Of a stretch of 64,000 bases of DNA, positions 48,855-62,317 are shown piece by piece. The stretch spans positions 114,305,230-114,369,229 of the forward strand of contig CM063502.1 in assembly GCA_032207245.1 (NCBI GenBank), read 5' to 3'. The stretch comes from Pardosa pseudoannulata. Lineage: Eukaryota; Arthropoda; Arachnida; Araneae; Lycosidae. A program made the position numbers and the translations under genes. How positions within the stretch are numbered: the first letter of the stretch is position 1; every line of letters starts with the position of its first letter. The notes under the pieces are model-generated. The model was not told where the DNA came from. It was given only the letters and a program-made list of their open reading frames with translations, and made no database searches.

Positions 48855-51800
48855 CTAAGACATTTAAAATTGGAAATGAGTAACATATTAAAAATAAACA
48901 TTTACCACAGCTCATTTCTGTCAAAATTATTTGAAAGATTGATACCAGGCATTAGCAACCTACAAACCCACAGGTCATTAAATTGACCAATTCAATAATG
49001 AATTTGAAGTTCTAAAAATGTAAAATATAAAAATTACAAGATATAAAAAGGAAATGAACACTTAAAGAATACATAAAATGTTAAACTAAAAAAAATAAAA
49101 ATAATTACATGAATGCTATTACCCAAAATGTAATATATCTATTATATTTTGGTTTGATTATAAAACTGCACTAACAAATGTGGGTAAAATATGGTGAACT
49201 TGTCCTAACAAATTTTATAATTATCAAATGAATACATTATTTTCTCAGTTATAGTACTTGTTCAGTACAGTTCAGTAACACACGAACAAGGAAGCAATTA
49301 TGTAGAGAAATAAATTTTATTCATCATCAAAATTATTACTATGAATAAGGATTTAAAAAAAAATCATTTCAAGACATGTAGAAAAAAAGATATAAATGTA
49401 TTGAATATGTTTTCTCATGATGAGACATTAACCAATTACAAGACATTAAAAAATATAAATAAATAAAATAAATCCTAATCAAAGAAAAATATTAACAAAA
49501 TTTAGAGTAAAATTAGATTTAAAAAAAAAACATATGCCACCACAGTATTGTAAAATTTTATATTTAAATGGGATTTCATTTTATTATGATTATGAATGTT
49601 TAATATAAGGTAGACTAGCTTTTGCATGGTAAAAAGCCCAGTCAAATATTATAGGAAAGTATAAGTAATACTATATGAATGTCAAATATTATATGAAGTT
49701 TATAAAGTTATTTAAATATTTTTTAAAAAAAAAGTACTTTTACAAATGAATGACTGAACATTTATAAAAAAAATTGATTTTTTTTCCTCTCATGAAAGCA
49801 TATAAATAACAGCAAAAAGAAGTTTTGCAAAAATATTTTGAATTAATGATGTATATTGACAGTATTCAAGGGAAAAAAAGTCAATATTAGTTACTTGATA
49901 GATATAACTTGTACAGACTATAATATCCTCCTAAATCATTCTTTTAAAGAAAATGTAAAAACTCCCAGACAGTCTGAAATAACACTAAGAATAGGAATAA
50001 ACTACAATTTACTTGTTTATCACTTATGAAAAAGTTCAGGTGATTTTTTTTTCATCATGCAAGTTTTTCCTCCGAGAAGATTAGTTTTTTAATTTATTAT
50101 TTTTAAAATTCCAAAAATTTATACTTTCCAGCAACGTTATTAGTATCAATTTTCCTTTTTGCCATTAGGTTAAATCTTTAGATTTTTTTAAAGAATTTTT
50201 TAAGCACGAATAGTTAATTATTTATTTCATATAATATACTCTACTGCAATTATGCATAAGAATAAACGACCAACTCTTACATTGAAACTGTAACAAACAA
50301 TAACACAAAAACAAAAACTTAATCGCCTAAAAACAATAACATGTCTGCTACGAACTTTTCACTTTTGACCAGAAAGAATCATCACATGTCTGACACAAGC
50401 TTTTCACTTTTGGCCAGACAGAATCATCACAAGTATGATACGAGGTTCTCATTTTAAGCACAGCAGTACAATCACGTCTCCCATACATTGTTTTAAGGCA
50501 AAAGGTTAAGTATGTCTAATAATAATTTTTTTTTTTTTTTTTTTTAATGACAAAGGTTTATGTATGAAAAAGGTAGGATTTTTAACTATTAAAAGGTAAG
50601 ATATTTTAGCAAAAAAAGTACGATCTTTTAATACATATGTTTCTGATTTCTTCTGATAGAAAATGAGAAAATAATTGCTCTATTTTTGTAAATTATAATT
50701 ATAGCAAACATTAAGAAAAGAAATTTTAAAAATGTTTGAAAATTCTCTATCAAACTGACTAATGACTTGAACCCAAGTTTTATCTACAGAATAAATTATA
50801 AATTTAATTACAAAAAACATTCGCTAAAAAAAGTACCTCTTATAACAGAAACATTTTCATTATTAATCATTAAACACATATATAGCAAATGTCTTACAAA
50901 CTTTTAGTTAAACTGTGCAGTTTTCTAATAGGATGTCATAACTGAACAATAAACTATATAATTTGTTGCAGTATTTCTTCAGTTCTCCATCCTGAGCAAA
51001 TGGACTATCTTTTGCAATGATAACAACACAGTTAACTGCACAAACACATTGTTTAAACAGTTCTATCTCAGCTTTCAACATGACAATCATTTAAAAAAAA
51101 AAAGTTTTACTCCTATTGAAACTTTTTGGTCTTCCTAAACATTGGGATATACAAACAAAATATAGTCAGACTTTTATTTAATAAGTCAATATTTTGCAAA
51201 AATTTCTTTGAAACCAAACACATTTCGTGAATTTTTTCATGAAATAACTTCCAAAAAGAGCATATTTTATTTAACAAACTTTTCCTCCATCATCTAGTTT
51301 TTTCTCCAAATTTCTCAAAATACTTCTGGGCATTTCAAACTCAATCTTTAACATTTTATGATGGCCAATAAGTTAGAAATAATTTTGCTAGGCACCTAAC
51401 TCATGGAGAGCAGTAAACTCACTGGCATTCTTTGCATTTCAACCAGGAGACGTATTATGACAAAACCCTTTTGCAAACTATAAATCAGACAAAATTATCA
51501 TTTCATCATTAAATAAAGATAGGTGAGGTAATATATGATTAAAATAACTTATCATAAAGATATGATAATTTCTTTAAAACTAATTCATATAAACTGGAAA
51601 CACAGTGTATTTAAAACAATGTTTTTCTTTATTCTTTTTTTTTCTATCACAGATTTCTTTTTGGTGGGTAAAATAAAACAAATAGATGTTAATACATACA
51701 AAAGTGATAATTTTTCAATAATATTTAATGTTTGTAAATTTAATGTTTTATATACTTTGAAAGGTAATTCTATTTAATGAATTTTTAATTCAACAAATAC

Positions 51801-51914
51801 ATTAACAAGTAAACAAGTACATTTTGGGGATTTAGGGACTTTGTAAAATTAAAGTTCAACTGTATTTCTTATTCAAATTGGATTTCAAAAAATTTTGTAT
51901 ATGAAAAGCTAATG
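48855..51914. other. Intron, left part
   Basis: NHLRC2 intron between the two known 5' exons (14.9 kb in all). This part has only AT-rich sequence, a T-run near 50528 and the 45-bp tandem repeat. Confidence 0.65.
50339..50473. repeat. Three diverged tandem copies of a 45-bp unit
   Basis: Units start at 50339, 50384 and 50429. The first two are close (ACATGTCTG, then CTTTTCACTTTTG, CCAGA, AGAATCATC); the third is more diverged. The unit length is a multiple of three, but both strands carry stops. Confidence 0.85.
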
Positions 51915-52313
51915 TACAGACTTAGGGTTGGTCATTTTACCAGGAAAATGCTATTTTTGCCAGATCAGTGGCAAAAACTGGAAAAAACCTGGTAAAAACC
52001 GACAAAAATGTCAAAATTTAGAAAAATTGGCTGGATTTTAAAAATGTAAAAAATAATAATTAATAAATAACAAAATAATAAATAATTTTGTACATGCATA
52101 ATACAATTGAGACTTAAATCAGAATATTAATTAGGTATTTCACTAGTATTAATTTGACAATTTAAAGAACTTAAAATAATTTTCATTGACGTTAGCAATG
52201 AAAATACAATATTCTATTTCTATAAATAAATTCATATGATGGAGGCATGGGATAAAAAATGTTTTCTTTATTTATCAATTTAGTGTAGTAATGTTGTCTT
52301 TAATTGTAATGTG

Positions 52314-53448
52314 TATATGTTACTGTGAAAGACCGAAATCTGGAGAATGTCGACTTTCACCGGTGAATGTCAACATTCACGTAGTCGTTTGGTGTATGTC
52401 CGAAATATTTGCTAAATACCCTTATTTCTGACTTACACTGGTAAATGTCGACATTCACCATGCACTAATGGTGAATGTCGAACATGTCGGATATTTATAT
52501 TTTCTTCTTCATAATACAGTCAAATTTATAGTAATAGCACATGTAACTGTTGAACATAAAACAAACCGAACACTCTTAGAACAGAAAATAATACCAATAA
52601 TTAACTTAATTATGTGATTGACGTTATATTATCTTATTTGTTGCAACAATTTATACTACTATAGCAATTTGAATTGCACAAGAGTCCCTTACATTTATTA
52701 ATGGCATTTAGTAACTAAACATTTCTTTTTGCAATGACAGCGTTTATAGTCATGCCCTCCACGTCCCAAATTAGCTTCAGCGGCTTCTCTCAGTGCGATA
52801 TTTCTTGAGAAGAAATCTCATCTATGGAGAGTAACTTTTCTTTACAAAAATATAAACTGGTTATTGGTATAAAGCTGCTTGAGCGAACCATTTTTGTTTA
52901 CTTATTTATAAAAGTCGGAGTCTTCTATTCCAACAACAACCGCCAATACATTTCGCGCATCTGTATGACCACGGTCGACATCAGGGACTTGTATTCACAC
53001 AGTGTCATCCATTTGAGCAGGACAAAATTTTCTTTTTGATGTCTGTAACATTTTAGTTGCATGCATTAGATTATCTTTTGCGGCCGCTTTTTTAATAGAA
53101 ATAAACTTCTGCTGTTTAGTCATGGCTTGATAGAAGGTGTAATAGGTTGAAGCACTTCTGTATTTTCCTTTGGAATGGATGCAGAAACTTTGGAGTATTC
53201 CTTCATGGTAATTGCTATTTTAACATATATATGTTTTAATAATAAAGTATGATTTAAAAACGTAAAAAAAAAATTATTTTTCAACATTCACCATCAATGC
53301 ATACGGATTGTCGACATACACCGGTGATAGTCCGAATATGTAAGAATATAATCAAACATTCTGTCTTTCACCGAGGTATTTGGTGTATGTCGACATTCAC
53401 CGGTGAATGTCGAAATTCTCCAATTTCGGGCATTCACAGTAACATATA
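52314..53448 (-). mobile_element. Ginger-like DNA transposon nested in the hAT MITE
   Basis: Element 52318-53444 (1127 bp), flanked by TATA on both sides (52314-52317, 53445-53448). The termini are TGTTACTGTGAA and its reverse complement, with inverted repeats that continue inward through a TTCACCGGTGAATGTC motif. TGTNR ends and 4-bp targets are the hallmarks of Ginger1 elements. A TATA target in an AT-rich host is weak evidence by itself. The interior carries a coding remnant on the minus strand. Confidence 0.65.
52735..53110 (-). pseudogene. C-terminal remnant of a KRBA2-like integrase-transposase
   Basis: Minus-strand pieces: VPDVDRGHTDARNVLAVVVG, then RKVTLHR, then IALREAAEANLGRGGHDYKR followed by CHCKKK, separated by stops. 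This pattern (VDRG, valine-rich strand, REAA, Cys-rich end) is what I recall from invertebrate proteins annotated KRAB-A domain-containing protein 2-like, which derive from Ginger/GIN-type elements. The integrase core itself was not seen, so the assignment is tentative. Confidence 0.5.
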
Positions 53449-53840
53449 TACATATATAAGATACATATATATATATACATATTATTTAAGTACTAAAAAC
53501 GTTTAAATCTACAGTTTGTAGGGTGAAATAAGCTAATAATTACATTAAAAACAACATTGCACATAAAAACTTGCAAAATCAATCCTTTATTTATATATAT
53601 ATATATATATATGTATCTAGATTTAGATTACTATTTCAATAACGCATTGAATATTCTATGTTAAAAAAAAAAACATATGTATTTTTAGATTAGAGTTAAA
53701 ATTAGTAAAAGTTAAAATAGTTCTATGCCCGTAAATAAAACATATCCATTTTTGCCACTTGGCAAAAAGTGGAAAAAATGTATTTTTGCCAGGACGGTTT
53801 TTTCCACTTTTGGCAAAAACGTGCCAACCCTATACAGACT

Positions 53841-54254
53841 AAAAGTTAATCAGCCTGATGCAACACATGTATTGCTTAAAGAATAACAGATTTGCATTTA
53901 GGAAAGAATGCAAAAATATTAACAAATTAAAAATTCAGATACTTCTTGTGAGGATATTATTTACCAAACCTTAGGTACTTCAAAGTACTAATGTTTTTTG
54001 ATCTGGAATTAATACATTTAAGAAAATATAAATAAAGTACGAATTTTTCCAAAAAAAAAAATGACTTTTTCAACTAAAAATTAGGAAAAGTAAGCACTAC
54101 ATAGAGCTCTGGTATGAATTACTAGTTCAAACTCACAAACCAAATTTTAATTTTATTCCACACAGCTATTTTATGCATTTTATATTTCAGAATAAAACTC
54201 GTAAATTATGTGACCTACCATGTTGGTATAATCAACGTGGTAGATCACATTTCA

Positions 54255-54333
<79 letters not shown>

Positions 54334-57300
54334 CAATGAAAACTCAATTCAAGACTATTATTTTTATAGTTATTACTGTTATTCGTAAATTTACAATATA
54401 ACAGTTAAAAATTTATAAATAGAGATATTTATAATAATCAATAAATCAATCAAATATTATATTTATCATTATAAATATAATACTTGTTTAAATTATAACT
54501 TTTACCACAATCAACTAAAGTTTTACTGGCAGGCTGTAAGTCGATCATCAGTTGGATTTTGGATTTGTCCCTCCTTGCTTTAACTTAATGATTAGGATCC
54601 TTTTTTTTTTGGGGGGGGAGGATGATAAAAAATAGTTCATAGATCTTTTATGAATTTCTCAGTAAAATATTTAATTTTCTTTTTAATGAAGGTAGATGAC
54701 AATATTATAAACAATTACCCAAATTTTCAAGTATCTGCTATTAGAAGTCTATCATTTGAATAAATATTTTATGACTTTTAAAAACTCACACAAATTTACT
54801 TTTCTAGTGGATACACTGGACGAAACACAATAAATAACTGTAGCTATCATAAAACTTTACTTTAAAGCATGTGTTTACATTTGATAGCAAATTTTTTATC
54901 ACAAAATTTTTCTATTTTTATAAATGACATCCTATGATGTTTAAAAATGATGGCTCATCACTAATGAGGACAAGCTGTAATATTCAAATTATTTTTAATT
55001 TCATATTTTACTCTCAGGCATCCACAATAACTTAGAATTAAGATCTTCATCAATATATATTTGACAGAAATGATTCAGCATTAATGAATTAATATTTAAT
55101 TATGGTAACCAAATATTTTTTATTTAACTGTTCTGGAACATTTTTTCATGAACTGAAACAAATTACAGATACTGAGTAAAAAGAGTTCATAGACAACGGT
55201 TATAATGCCTGACAAAATCCTGAACCTGTAGTAGCAACAATGATATGAGGTACAACACATATTGATTAATGTAGAAAAGCAAATTAGACTGACATGCTGT
55301 ATGCATTCCCTGTTATATATTTAGAGCAATGGGAAGAACATATCTCTTCATAATTTTTACCCTTGTAAGAACTATAAGCCTTAAAATCTCCTACCCTCTG
55401 GGAAAAGTGAAAATACGAAAAATATTAAATTTCTCCTTGAAGTTCTAGGAAAATTGATTTTTATAACAAAATATGCAATGAAGATTTTCTTTCTACCCAC
55501 AGGGAAACAAAAGAAAATGACATTAAATGCAATGACTGCTTGATCATTTTCACATTAAACAATGACAGATCACTTAGCATTTTGAGGCATTTAAAAGAAA
55601 TAAGTTTAAATTAAAACTTCATTAATTAAATCATCCATGGTGTATGACATACTAAAGCAGAAGGCTAAAATTATCGAAGCAAATGAAATTGAATGACATC
55701 TTTAATTAAATGCAGTGGGTCTTTAATAAAATGACAATGCTATTTGTCATTAAATCTACCTTAATTTGCATTATTATTTCTTACTTGAGGAAAAATTAAT
55801 CTATATTCTGCTATAGCTGTTTGTTTGAAATATATTAAATTGCTTTACACATAATTTCAATAATTTGTTTGGCTTTTGGTAAAAGAATATATATATTTTA
55901 AAGTTATTTTCAAAAAATATTTAATTAAATGCTATAATAACTTGTCAGGTTTTTCTTTCTTCCTTTTTGAGCATATAACAAACTGGAAAATCAGTAATCT
56001 GGCAGTGCATATTTCTCTCCAATGTTGGATTATCAATGTTTAACTGTATAACCTAATCATAAATATTCACACAAACATCAGTAAGAGAGATAAAAGCAAG
56101 CTATAGTAGATTTATGAAAGTTTAAAACAAAATCAATGCAAAACAAATTATGAAAAATACTTTTTTTTACCAATATGATTATCTAAAATGTACTTATAAA
56201 ATATAACTTTCCAAGAGATGATGAATGAAGAAATTATCAAACTAACCATTACTGATCAAATTCTAAAACATTTGAAAATTAGAAAAAAAATTAGAGGAGG
56301 TGATGATTTGTCAATCAAAATCAAAAACATTTCTAAGGAAAAATACAAGAGATTAAAAAATAATGAAGATTCTTAGCTGTAGAAAAAGATGTTAAAGCAG
56401 CATTGCAGAGAAAAACTTTAAAATAATAATTTAAACTTATTTTTACAAAATGAACGAAAATAAAAATATATTGAAGAGATTATATGTACTACATACTTAT
56501 GAAATATATATAAATATCTAATTTTCCATTGTCTCTAGTATAAAGAGATGACTAAGATTTCACTTAATTTTATCAATAGATATAGGGTTAAAATTCAATA
56601 TAGCACCATACTCATTATATCAACAAATTAGTATTAGAACAAGCAGTCACTTTTATCAGAGTTTAATTGAATAGTATATATATATATATATATCCACACA
56701 CAAAAAGAGATAAATTTGAAGAGGCTAGATAAAATGCTCCAGTTATCAGAAGTTTGAGTTATTCAAGGCAAGTAAAAAATGAATTCCAAAATGTTCAACA
56801 AAAATATTAATATTTTAAAATATTTCACATGTGTATGTATGTGTGTGTATATATATGCATGTATATATGTAAACCAGCACAAATTAATTCACCAGTCACA
56901 AATAATTATAGCCCCTATTGTTTTTACTTTTCCAGGTTACTAGGCAAGATAAAGCGAAAGGCACCTAGCTTACTGAAGAATATGCAGTTGTGGCACATTC
57001 CATAAAAAGAGCATGCAGAGTTTGTAGCAGAACTTAAACTTTTAATAATTGAACAACATGTTACTCTTTCTAAGGCAGAAGACAATGATCAAGAAAATAT
57101 GTGTGGATTATATGGTTGGGCCTCAGAGCAAGACAGAGATGAAATCTCTCCCACAGAAAGGAATTTAGTCAGCATTGTTAACAGTCAGACCAGAACTTAG
57201 ATCATCATAGGAGTGAGCTAATTTCCTGAGATAGCTGGAAAACATGAAGAGTGAGCAGAAAATTTGCATTTATTACAGAGAAAGCTTTGCGAAATGGGTT

Positions 57301-57431
57301 GGAAGAATTTTAAGTTGCAGACACTCCATTTGATAAGATATTTTAGGGGTGGGAAAAGATTTGAAGGAATAAGAATGGGAAAGAGAAGAAATTTTAAGAG
57401 ATATTAAAGTGCAATAACTTTGATTATTATG

Positions 57432-57436
<5 letters not shown>
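53841..57436. other. Intron, middle part
   Basis: AT-rich intron. Contains TG/TA microsatellite at 54259-54331 and a purine-rich non-coding block at about 56900-57430. No gene recognised. Confidence 0.6.
54259..54331. repeat. (TG)n-(TA)n compound microsatellite
   Basis: About 21 TG units followed by about 15 TA units. Open frames reading CVCVCV...IYIYIY come from this tract. Confidence 0.97.

Positions 57437-57437
<1 letters not shown>

Positions 57438-57496
<59 letters not shown>
57438..57496. repeat. (TA)n microsatellite
   Basis: About 29 TA units. Confidence 0.95.
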
Positions 57497-57499
<3 letters not shown>

Positions 57500-58158
57500 G
57501 TTGATGTGTCCTACAGTAATGTATAGATCCAGACCTCACAAGTATATGCATTGAAAAAAGTTTACCAGAGCACAGCTGTGCTTTTGGTAATGTAACAGAC
57601 AAATGCTAAAATTTTCTGCTTCCAATGCATTAAACAAAAAATGAAAGATATGAGCCCCTCAACAGATGAGTTTCAACTTTTTATTAAGTGTTTTATTTTT
57701 TTTCTTTTGGCAAGAGTGCAGAATAATGGTAGACTTTTTTTAGAAGTATAAAAAGGATGAAATTCCCCCATCTACCTTCTTATAGGAATAACTCCCCCCC
57801 TCCTCCCTATAGGGAGGAGAGGCAAATTATTGAATCATCTGCCAAGATGTGTAGAAATCGACTAGCCACTAAATTGGACACAGGGAGCACAGATCTACTA
57901 GACCAAAAAGGATCATAGACTATCCCCCTTCTTCGACTCATCACCAGAACTGAATTTGGACAGAGCCAAGAAAGATATTTTGAGTGCCAAGAAGCCTGCT
58001 GTTTAATTACACCAAAAAGATAAGTCAACAAAAATTAATTTAAATTTATTAACACATTATACACAGAGACCAACTTTTCTTTGTGAACAGTGTCCAAGCA
58101 TAATCATTTATTTTGAAAATGAGATTTTATTTTGCACATGAGTGCCATACTTAGAAAC

Positions 58159-58161
<3 letters not shown>

Positions 58162-58223
<62 letters not shown>
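58162..58223. repeat. (TA)n microsatellite
   Basis: About 30 TA units. Confidence 0.95.
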
Positions 58224-58225
<2 letters not shown>

Positions 58226-58590
58226 ACTAAGTTTTAATTTTTTTATTATTGTATATCTGTACATTTTTCGTGAATAAATGTTTTCCTTAATTCTTTAAAT
58301 GAAAATAAATAATGGGGATTCCCAAATTAGATTTTTGTTTTATTGTGTTTCATCACTGAATTTGCTACCAAATAACTACATGCCTATTTAATTAAACATT
58401 TATAAAATTTGATGTGTATTCATAAATTTATATGCATTTCTTTGATTTATATTTAAATTTAAAATGGTTAATTGGAACTAGGTCAGTGATTTTGCATTCA
58501 AGTGTTAGTGTGCCCCTGGTGTTTAATATTCCATATTTTAACATTTTGTAATTTAAGTTACATTTGGTCACCAGTAGCAATATATATATA

Positions 58591-59608
58591 TACACTGCAT
58601 GATTCAAAAGTCTGTTAAAACTTTAAAAACGTATAAAATTTGAAGGAATAATAAGGATATGTGGTTTGCACAAATGAGTAAATTATATAGTATATTTAGT
58701 TTAAAAGCATAAAAATGTTACATAAAAAAGTCAATGGCAGAGGTTGCTGAAAACTCAAAACACAATGAACAGGTCAACAGTGCACTGCCTTCCTTTATTC
58801 ATATATTATTAAGATTTTATCGCGTACTGGTACGATATTAAATTAATTTTACTATATTTATATTCTTATTCATTAATCAGGCATAATAATTCAATTAAAA
58901 GAAACGAAACATTTTCCAGTCTACTTAGAACAACTTTTTATTCCATCACAATTTTTATAAAAAACTTAACAGCAAAACCAAAACTTGCAAACGATAAACT
59001 TGTAACAAACTGCAAACGATTTTTAAACTAAAAACAAATCATTGAGTCTGTGCTACTACAATTTCAACATGACTGCCAGCACATTCTATGACATTACTAA
59101 AGCAATTTACGTCTATTACAGCAGCATGCAACATGTTGGAATGAATAGACAGAGTGATCAGTCGTTGTTACAAGATAGTATGGTCTCTACAATCATTTGA
59201 TCTCACTCTGGTCGATTTCTTGCTATGGGAATATTTGAAATTATATGTATACCATTCATCCCTTCAACATTAGCCAAACTTATGATTATATATCAAGAGC
59301 AGTTTTTGCTACTCTTTCTGATATGTTGCATGATGCTGTAACAGCTGCTCTAAGTAACATTGCAGAATGTGCTTGGGGTCAAGTTAAAACACTTATTATT
59401 GCATGAAAAAAGGAAGGTAACGCACTGTTGTCCTGTTCATTGTTTCATGTCATCTGCCCCCTCTACTGGTGACTTTCTAACTTTTTTATGCTTCTAAAGA
59501 AAATTTACATTATTTTTTACCCCTTTCATGTAAACTGCACATTGTTATTATTTCTTCTATTTCAGTACATTTTTAAAGTTTTAACAGAGTTTTGGCTCAC
59601 CCAGTATA
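58591..59608 (+). mobile_element. Mariner-like transposon relic with long inverted repeats
   Basis: Starts TACACTGCATGATTCAAAAG. The right end, reversed, starts TATACTGGGTGAGCCAAAAC, and both continue CTGTTAAAACTTTAAAAA. The inverted similarity persists for about 200 bp at each side (for example AATGAACAGG...CAACAGTGC). TA lies at the borders as expected for this superfamily. A plus-strand transposase relic near 59190-59330 reads WSLQSFDLTLVDFLLWEYLK, matching the PRSPDLTPxDFFLWGYLK signature, with stops after it. Confidence 0.8.
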
Positions 59609-59609
59609 T

Positions 59610-60425
59610 ATACCATATATTTCTGAATATATATATATGCCAAGAGTGCAATTTTTCTTTAAAAATTTACCCAAAATTCAAACCTGCATATAAGACAAGA
59701 TGAAAATAAAAACTTCAGTAACATTCAAATATGGCACAAGAAGCTAAAAATGTTGCCAAGCAGATAAAACGCTAGTAATATTTTCTAATCAAATTGCTTA
59801 AAGTAAAATGCTAGAACAATGCTTCTTAAACTTTTTTTACTGTGACACAATTTAAGTACTGTAAAAGAAAAAGACTGGTCACACCTTGAGAAAAATATAC
59901 AGGTATCTTTTAGCAAATTTCGACAGTGGTGAGGAAAAACAACTTAAATTATAATTTTTAAGTAATACATAAATACGCTGTTTTTATTTATTTCACAATT
60001 TTATACTGACTTTTCTAGATGACTGCCAGAGCACTCTGCTTGAGAATTGAAGAGCTACATTATGCAGTCGATATTTTTAGTTAGATACCAATGACAATAG
60101 TTTCAACTCTAGTAACCCTATCTGTTAGTAGCACTTTTTTTATAAACTTAACTAGAAAAATTAAAAAGTGCTGTTTTTGACAATTTATTAATGGTTTCTC
60201 ACTTGGACAAAACATACTTTTTAAGATTAGCTGATCTGCTACAGATATAGTATTACTATCTTTATGCAATTATAACACTAGTAAAAGTAATCTTAAATTT
60301 ATTTTTAAATTTTTTTTAATTTCAAAATTTTTCAGATTTTATTTTTTTTTTGCCATTATATATATATATTTTTTATTTTATGGTTTAATAAAAAAAGAAA
60401 CATTTCGTTTATTTTTGCTAATTTG
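59610..60425 (-). mobile_element. R3 repeat, inverted copy
   Basis: Reverse-complement match of 11416-12345 along most of its length (for example CCTCACCACTGTCGAAAT against CCTCACCACTTTTGAAAT, and CAGATCAGCTAATCTT against CAGATCGGCTAATCTT). It directly follows the mariner relic. Confidence 0.65.
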
Positions 60426-60592
60426 GTAATTTTTTGTCACAAATAGTAAATAATATGGGCATGAAGGTTACATACTACATTTGTTCTATGGATTCATATA
60501 CAAGCCGCTCTCTTATTTCAAGTCTAAAAGACATATATTCTTGGCTTATAAATGAAAATAATGGTATGTGTATATATGTAAGTATATGTAAT

Positions 60593-60630
60593 TGTGTGTG
60601 TGTGTGTATATATATACACACACACACACA
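60593..60630. repeat. 38-bp perfect palindrome (TG)n-TATATATATA-(CA)n
   Basis: Each half is 19 bases and pairs completely around the centre at 60611/60612. Confidence 0.9.
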
Positions 60631-60879
60631 CAATGCCCAAAAATCTCAAAGTGGAAAAATTAGCATAACAGCAAAAAAAGTAAGCAGGTTAGACCAAAGT
60701 ACCAATCAGTAGATCAAAGAGTCAGGTAGAGTATGGCATGCACATGTAAGCTATGCAGTATGTGGTACTTGAAGAATATCCAAAAGCTCAAAAAGCATGC
60801 TGACAGTATTTTTCAGCATTGTCAAAGGTTTCAATCAAAATTATCAAATTGAGAAATTATGATAATGATGTAAACTATA

Positions 60880-61195
60880 TCCAGATAACTTTGCCTAACA
60901 TAAAGCAATTGGGAAGTTGGAGAAGGATTATGAGTATAGCCAAGAAGTTTGGAATTGCTTAGAGCATTATGTCACAAACTTGGAAGCATTTCAGATAACA
61001 GGGACATCTGTGTGACAGTTAAGTGGTAGGCACCCACAAGGAACCACAGTGGCATATGACTGATATATTGATCAACAGGCAAGAAGGGAAAGGTAGCAGA
61101 CAACTAAAGAAATAGCAAAATACATATAACAGATAACTAGATAACCAATATCTCATTTTACTGTTGCCATGAGATTGTACATTTGGATGGCCCTT
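60880..61195 (+). pseudogene. Tc1-like transposase N-terminal fragment
   Basis: Plus-strand relic: MSIAKKFGIA, a stop, SIMSQTWKHF, with decayed sequence after it. This is the paired-type helix-turn-helix of Tc1 transposases (the usual IAxxFGISxSTVSRTWxRF). The catalytic domain is missing. Confidence 0.7.
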
Positions 61196-61264
61196 TTTTT
61201 AATGAGTTTGCACATCCTCCTCTTTTTTCCTTTTATTCCAAAAAACAATTAAAAACCTTATTTC

Positions 61265-62010
61265 AGGGGTGATTGTGCCTTTAACTAATAAACCTTGAAA
61301 TTTATATCATTCGTAACCAAAAACCCTGAACTAAAAAAATTTAATTACATATATCAAATAATTGCATGTTACTAATATTAGATTTAATATATTGTTAGCA
61401 AATTTTAAGTAGTGATTTTATTTGTTAGCAAATTAAAGCAGTGACTGCTATAATTTGAACAATTAAAATGAAAAACCTTACCAAACTCCTTTTGGAAAAT
61501 CCTACTCTTATATATTAACGAAATTACCCTTCTTAGAATTAGATTATAAATCTAGAATATCAAAAATATTTTACTTGTGATAAATCTGTTCTCTGGTACA
61601 ATAAGCACTAGATTAAACTATAACCAGTCACAGAAGTAAAATATTACTCCCCCTCCCCTCCCACACACAGAAACACCCACAACAGTCATGAAAATGCATC
61701 TTTGCAATGCTATGCAAATCAATCTACACCCATATGAAAGTCAAAGTTTATAATTCAGGAAGTCATCTCTTCTCTTTTACCCTCCTATGATAACCAGAAA
61801 TGCTGACTATAGTCGAATATCCACTTTGCAGCTGAAACAGAAACACAAGCAATAACAAAAATTTGACAAGAAACCTTTTTAATTTCTTTTTTTTTTTTTT
61901 TACTTCTTTGAATTCAAACTACTATATTGGAAATTTTCAACCCAGAAGATAATACTATTATTTCCAAACATGGAAAGATAAGTGAAAAAGTTCACAATTC
62001 TGGGATACCT
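61265..62010 (+). repeat. R1 repeat, copy d, without SINE
   Basis: Starts CAGGGGTGATTGTGCCTTTA. Matches copies b and c on both sides of the SINE insertion point. Here CTTACCAAACTCCTTTTGG runs straight on into R1 sequence, an empty site. Extends to about 62010 (AATTCTGGGATACC against AATTCTGGTTACCC in copy b). Confidence 0.75.
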
Positions 62011-62286
62011 AAGGAGCACAGTCACCTCTGTTATTTGCTCATATCAGAGACTGCAAATATTTGCTACATTGTATACTATATACTATAGTTTGTTCTTGTT
62101 ATACTCCCAATTTCTCAGGAGTTTCTGTCATCCTCAGTCTGCTCTAACCACAATCAAGAGTCAGTTTGTGTTTGATTATTGATTTCCAATTTGAGAAATA
62201 ATTGTATACATGGTAAAATATAAATGGAAGAAAATTTTTTAACTTCAAAATTAATGGCTATGCTTCATTAATGCCAAATTAGTCAA

Positions 62287-62317
<31 letters not shown>

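Larger units (their letters stand above)
51915..53840. mobile_element. hAT-type MITE with exact 8-bp target duplication
   Basis: TACAGACT occurs at 51915-51922 and 53833-53840, directly outside TAGGGTTGG at 51923 and CCAACCCTA ending at 53832. Inside each end are TTTTTGCC/GGCAAAAA palindromic motifs. An 8-bp duplication and a TAGGGTTG terminus fit the hAT superfamily. Without the nested Ginger-like insertion it is about 0.8 kb and has no coding capacity. Confidence 0.88.

Noticed and set aside
50339..50473. CRISPR-like array
   Set aside because: Adjacent copies without unique spacers, in a eukaryotic intron.
53297..53506. Plus-strand open frame at the right end of the Ginger-like element
   Set aside because: It spans the terminal inverted repeat and a TA tract; no protein signature.
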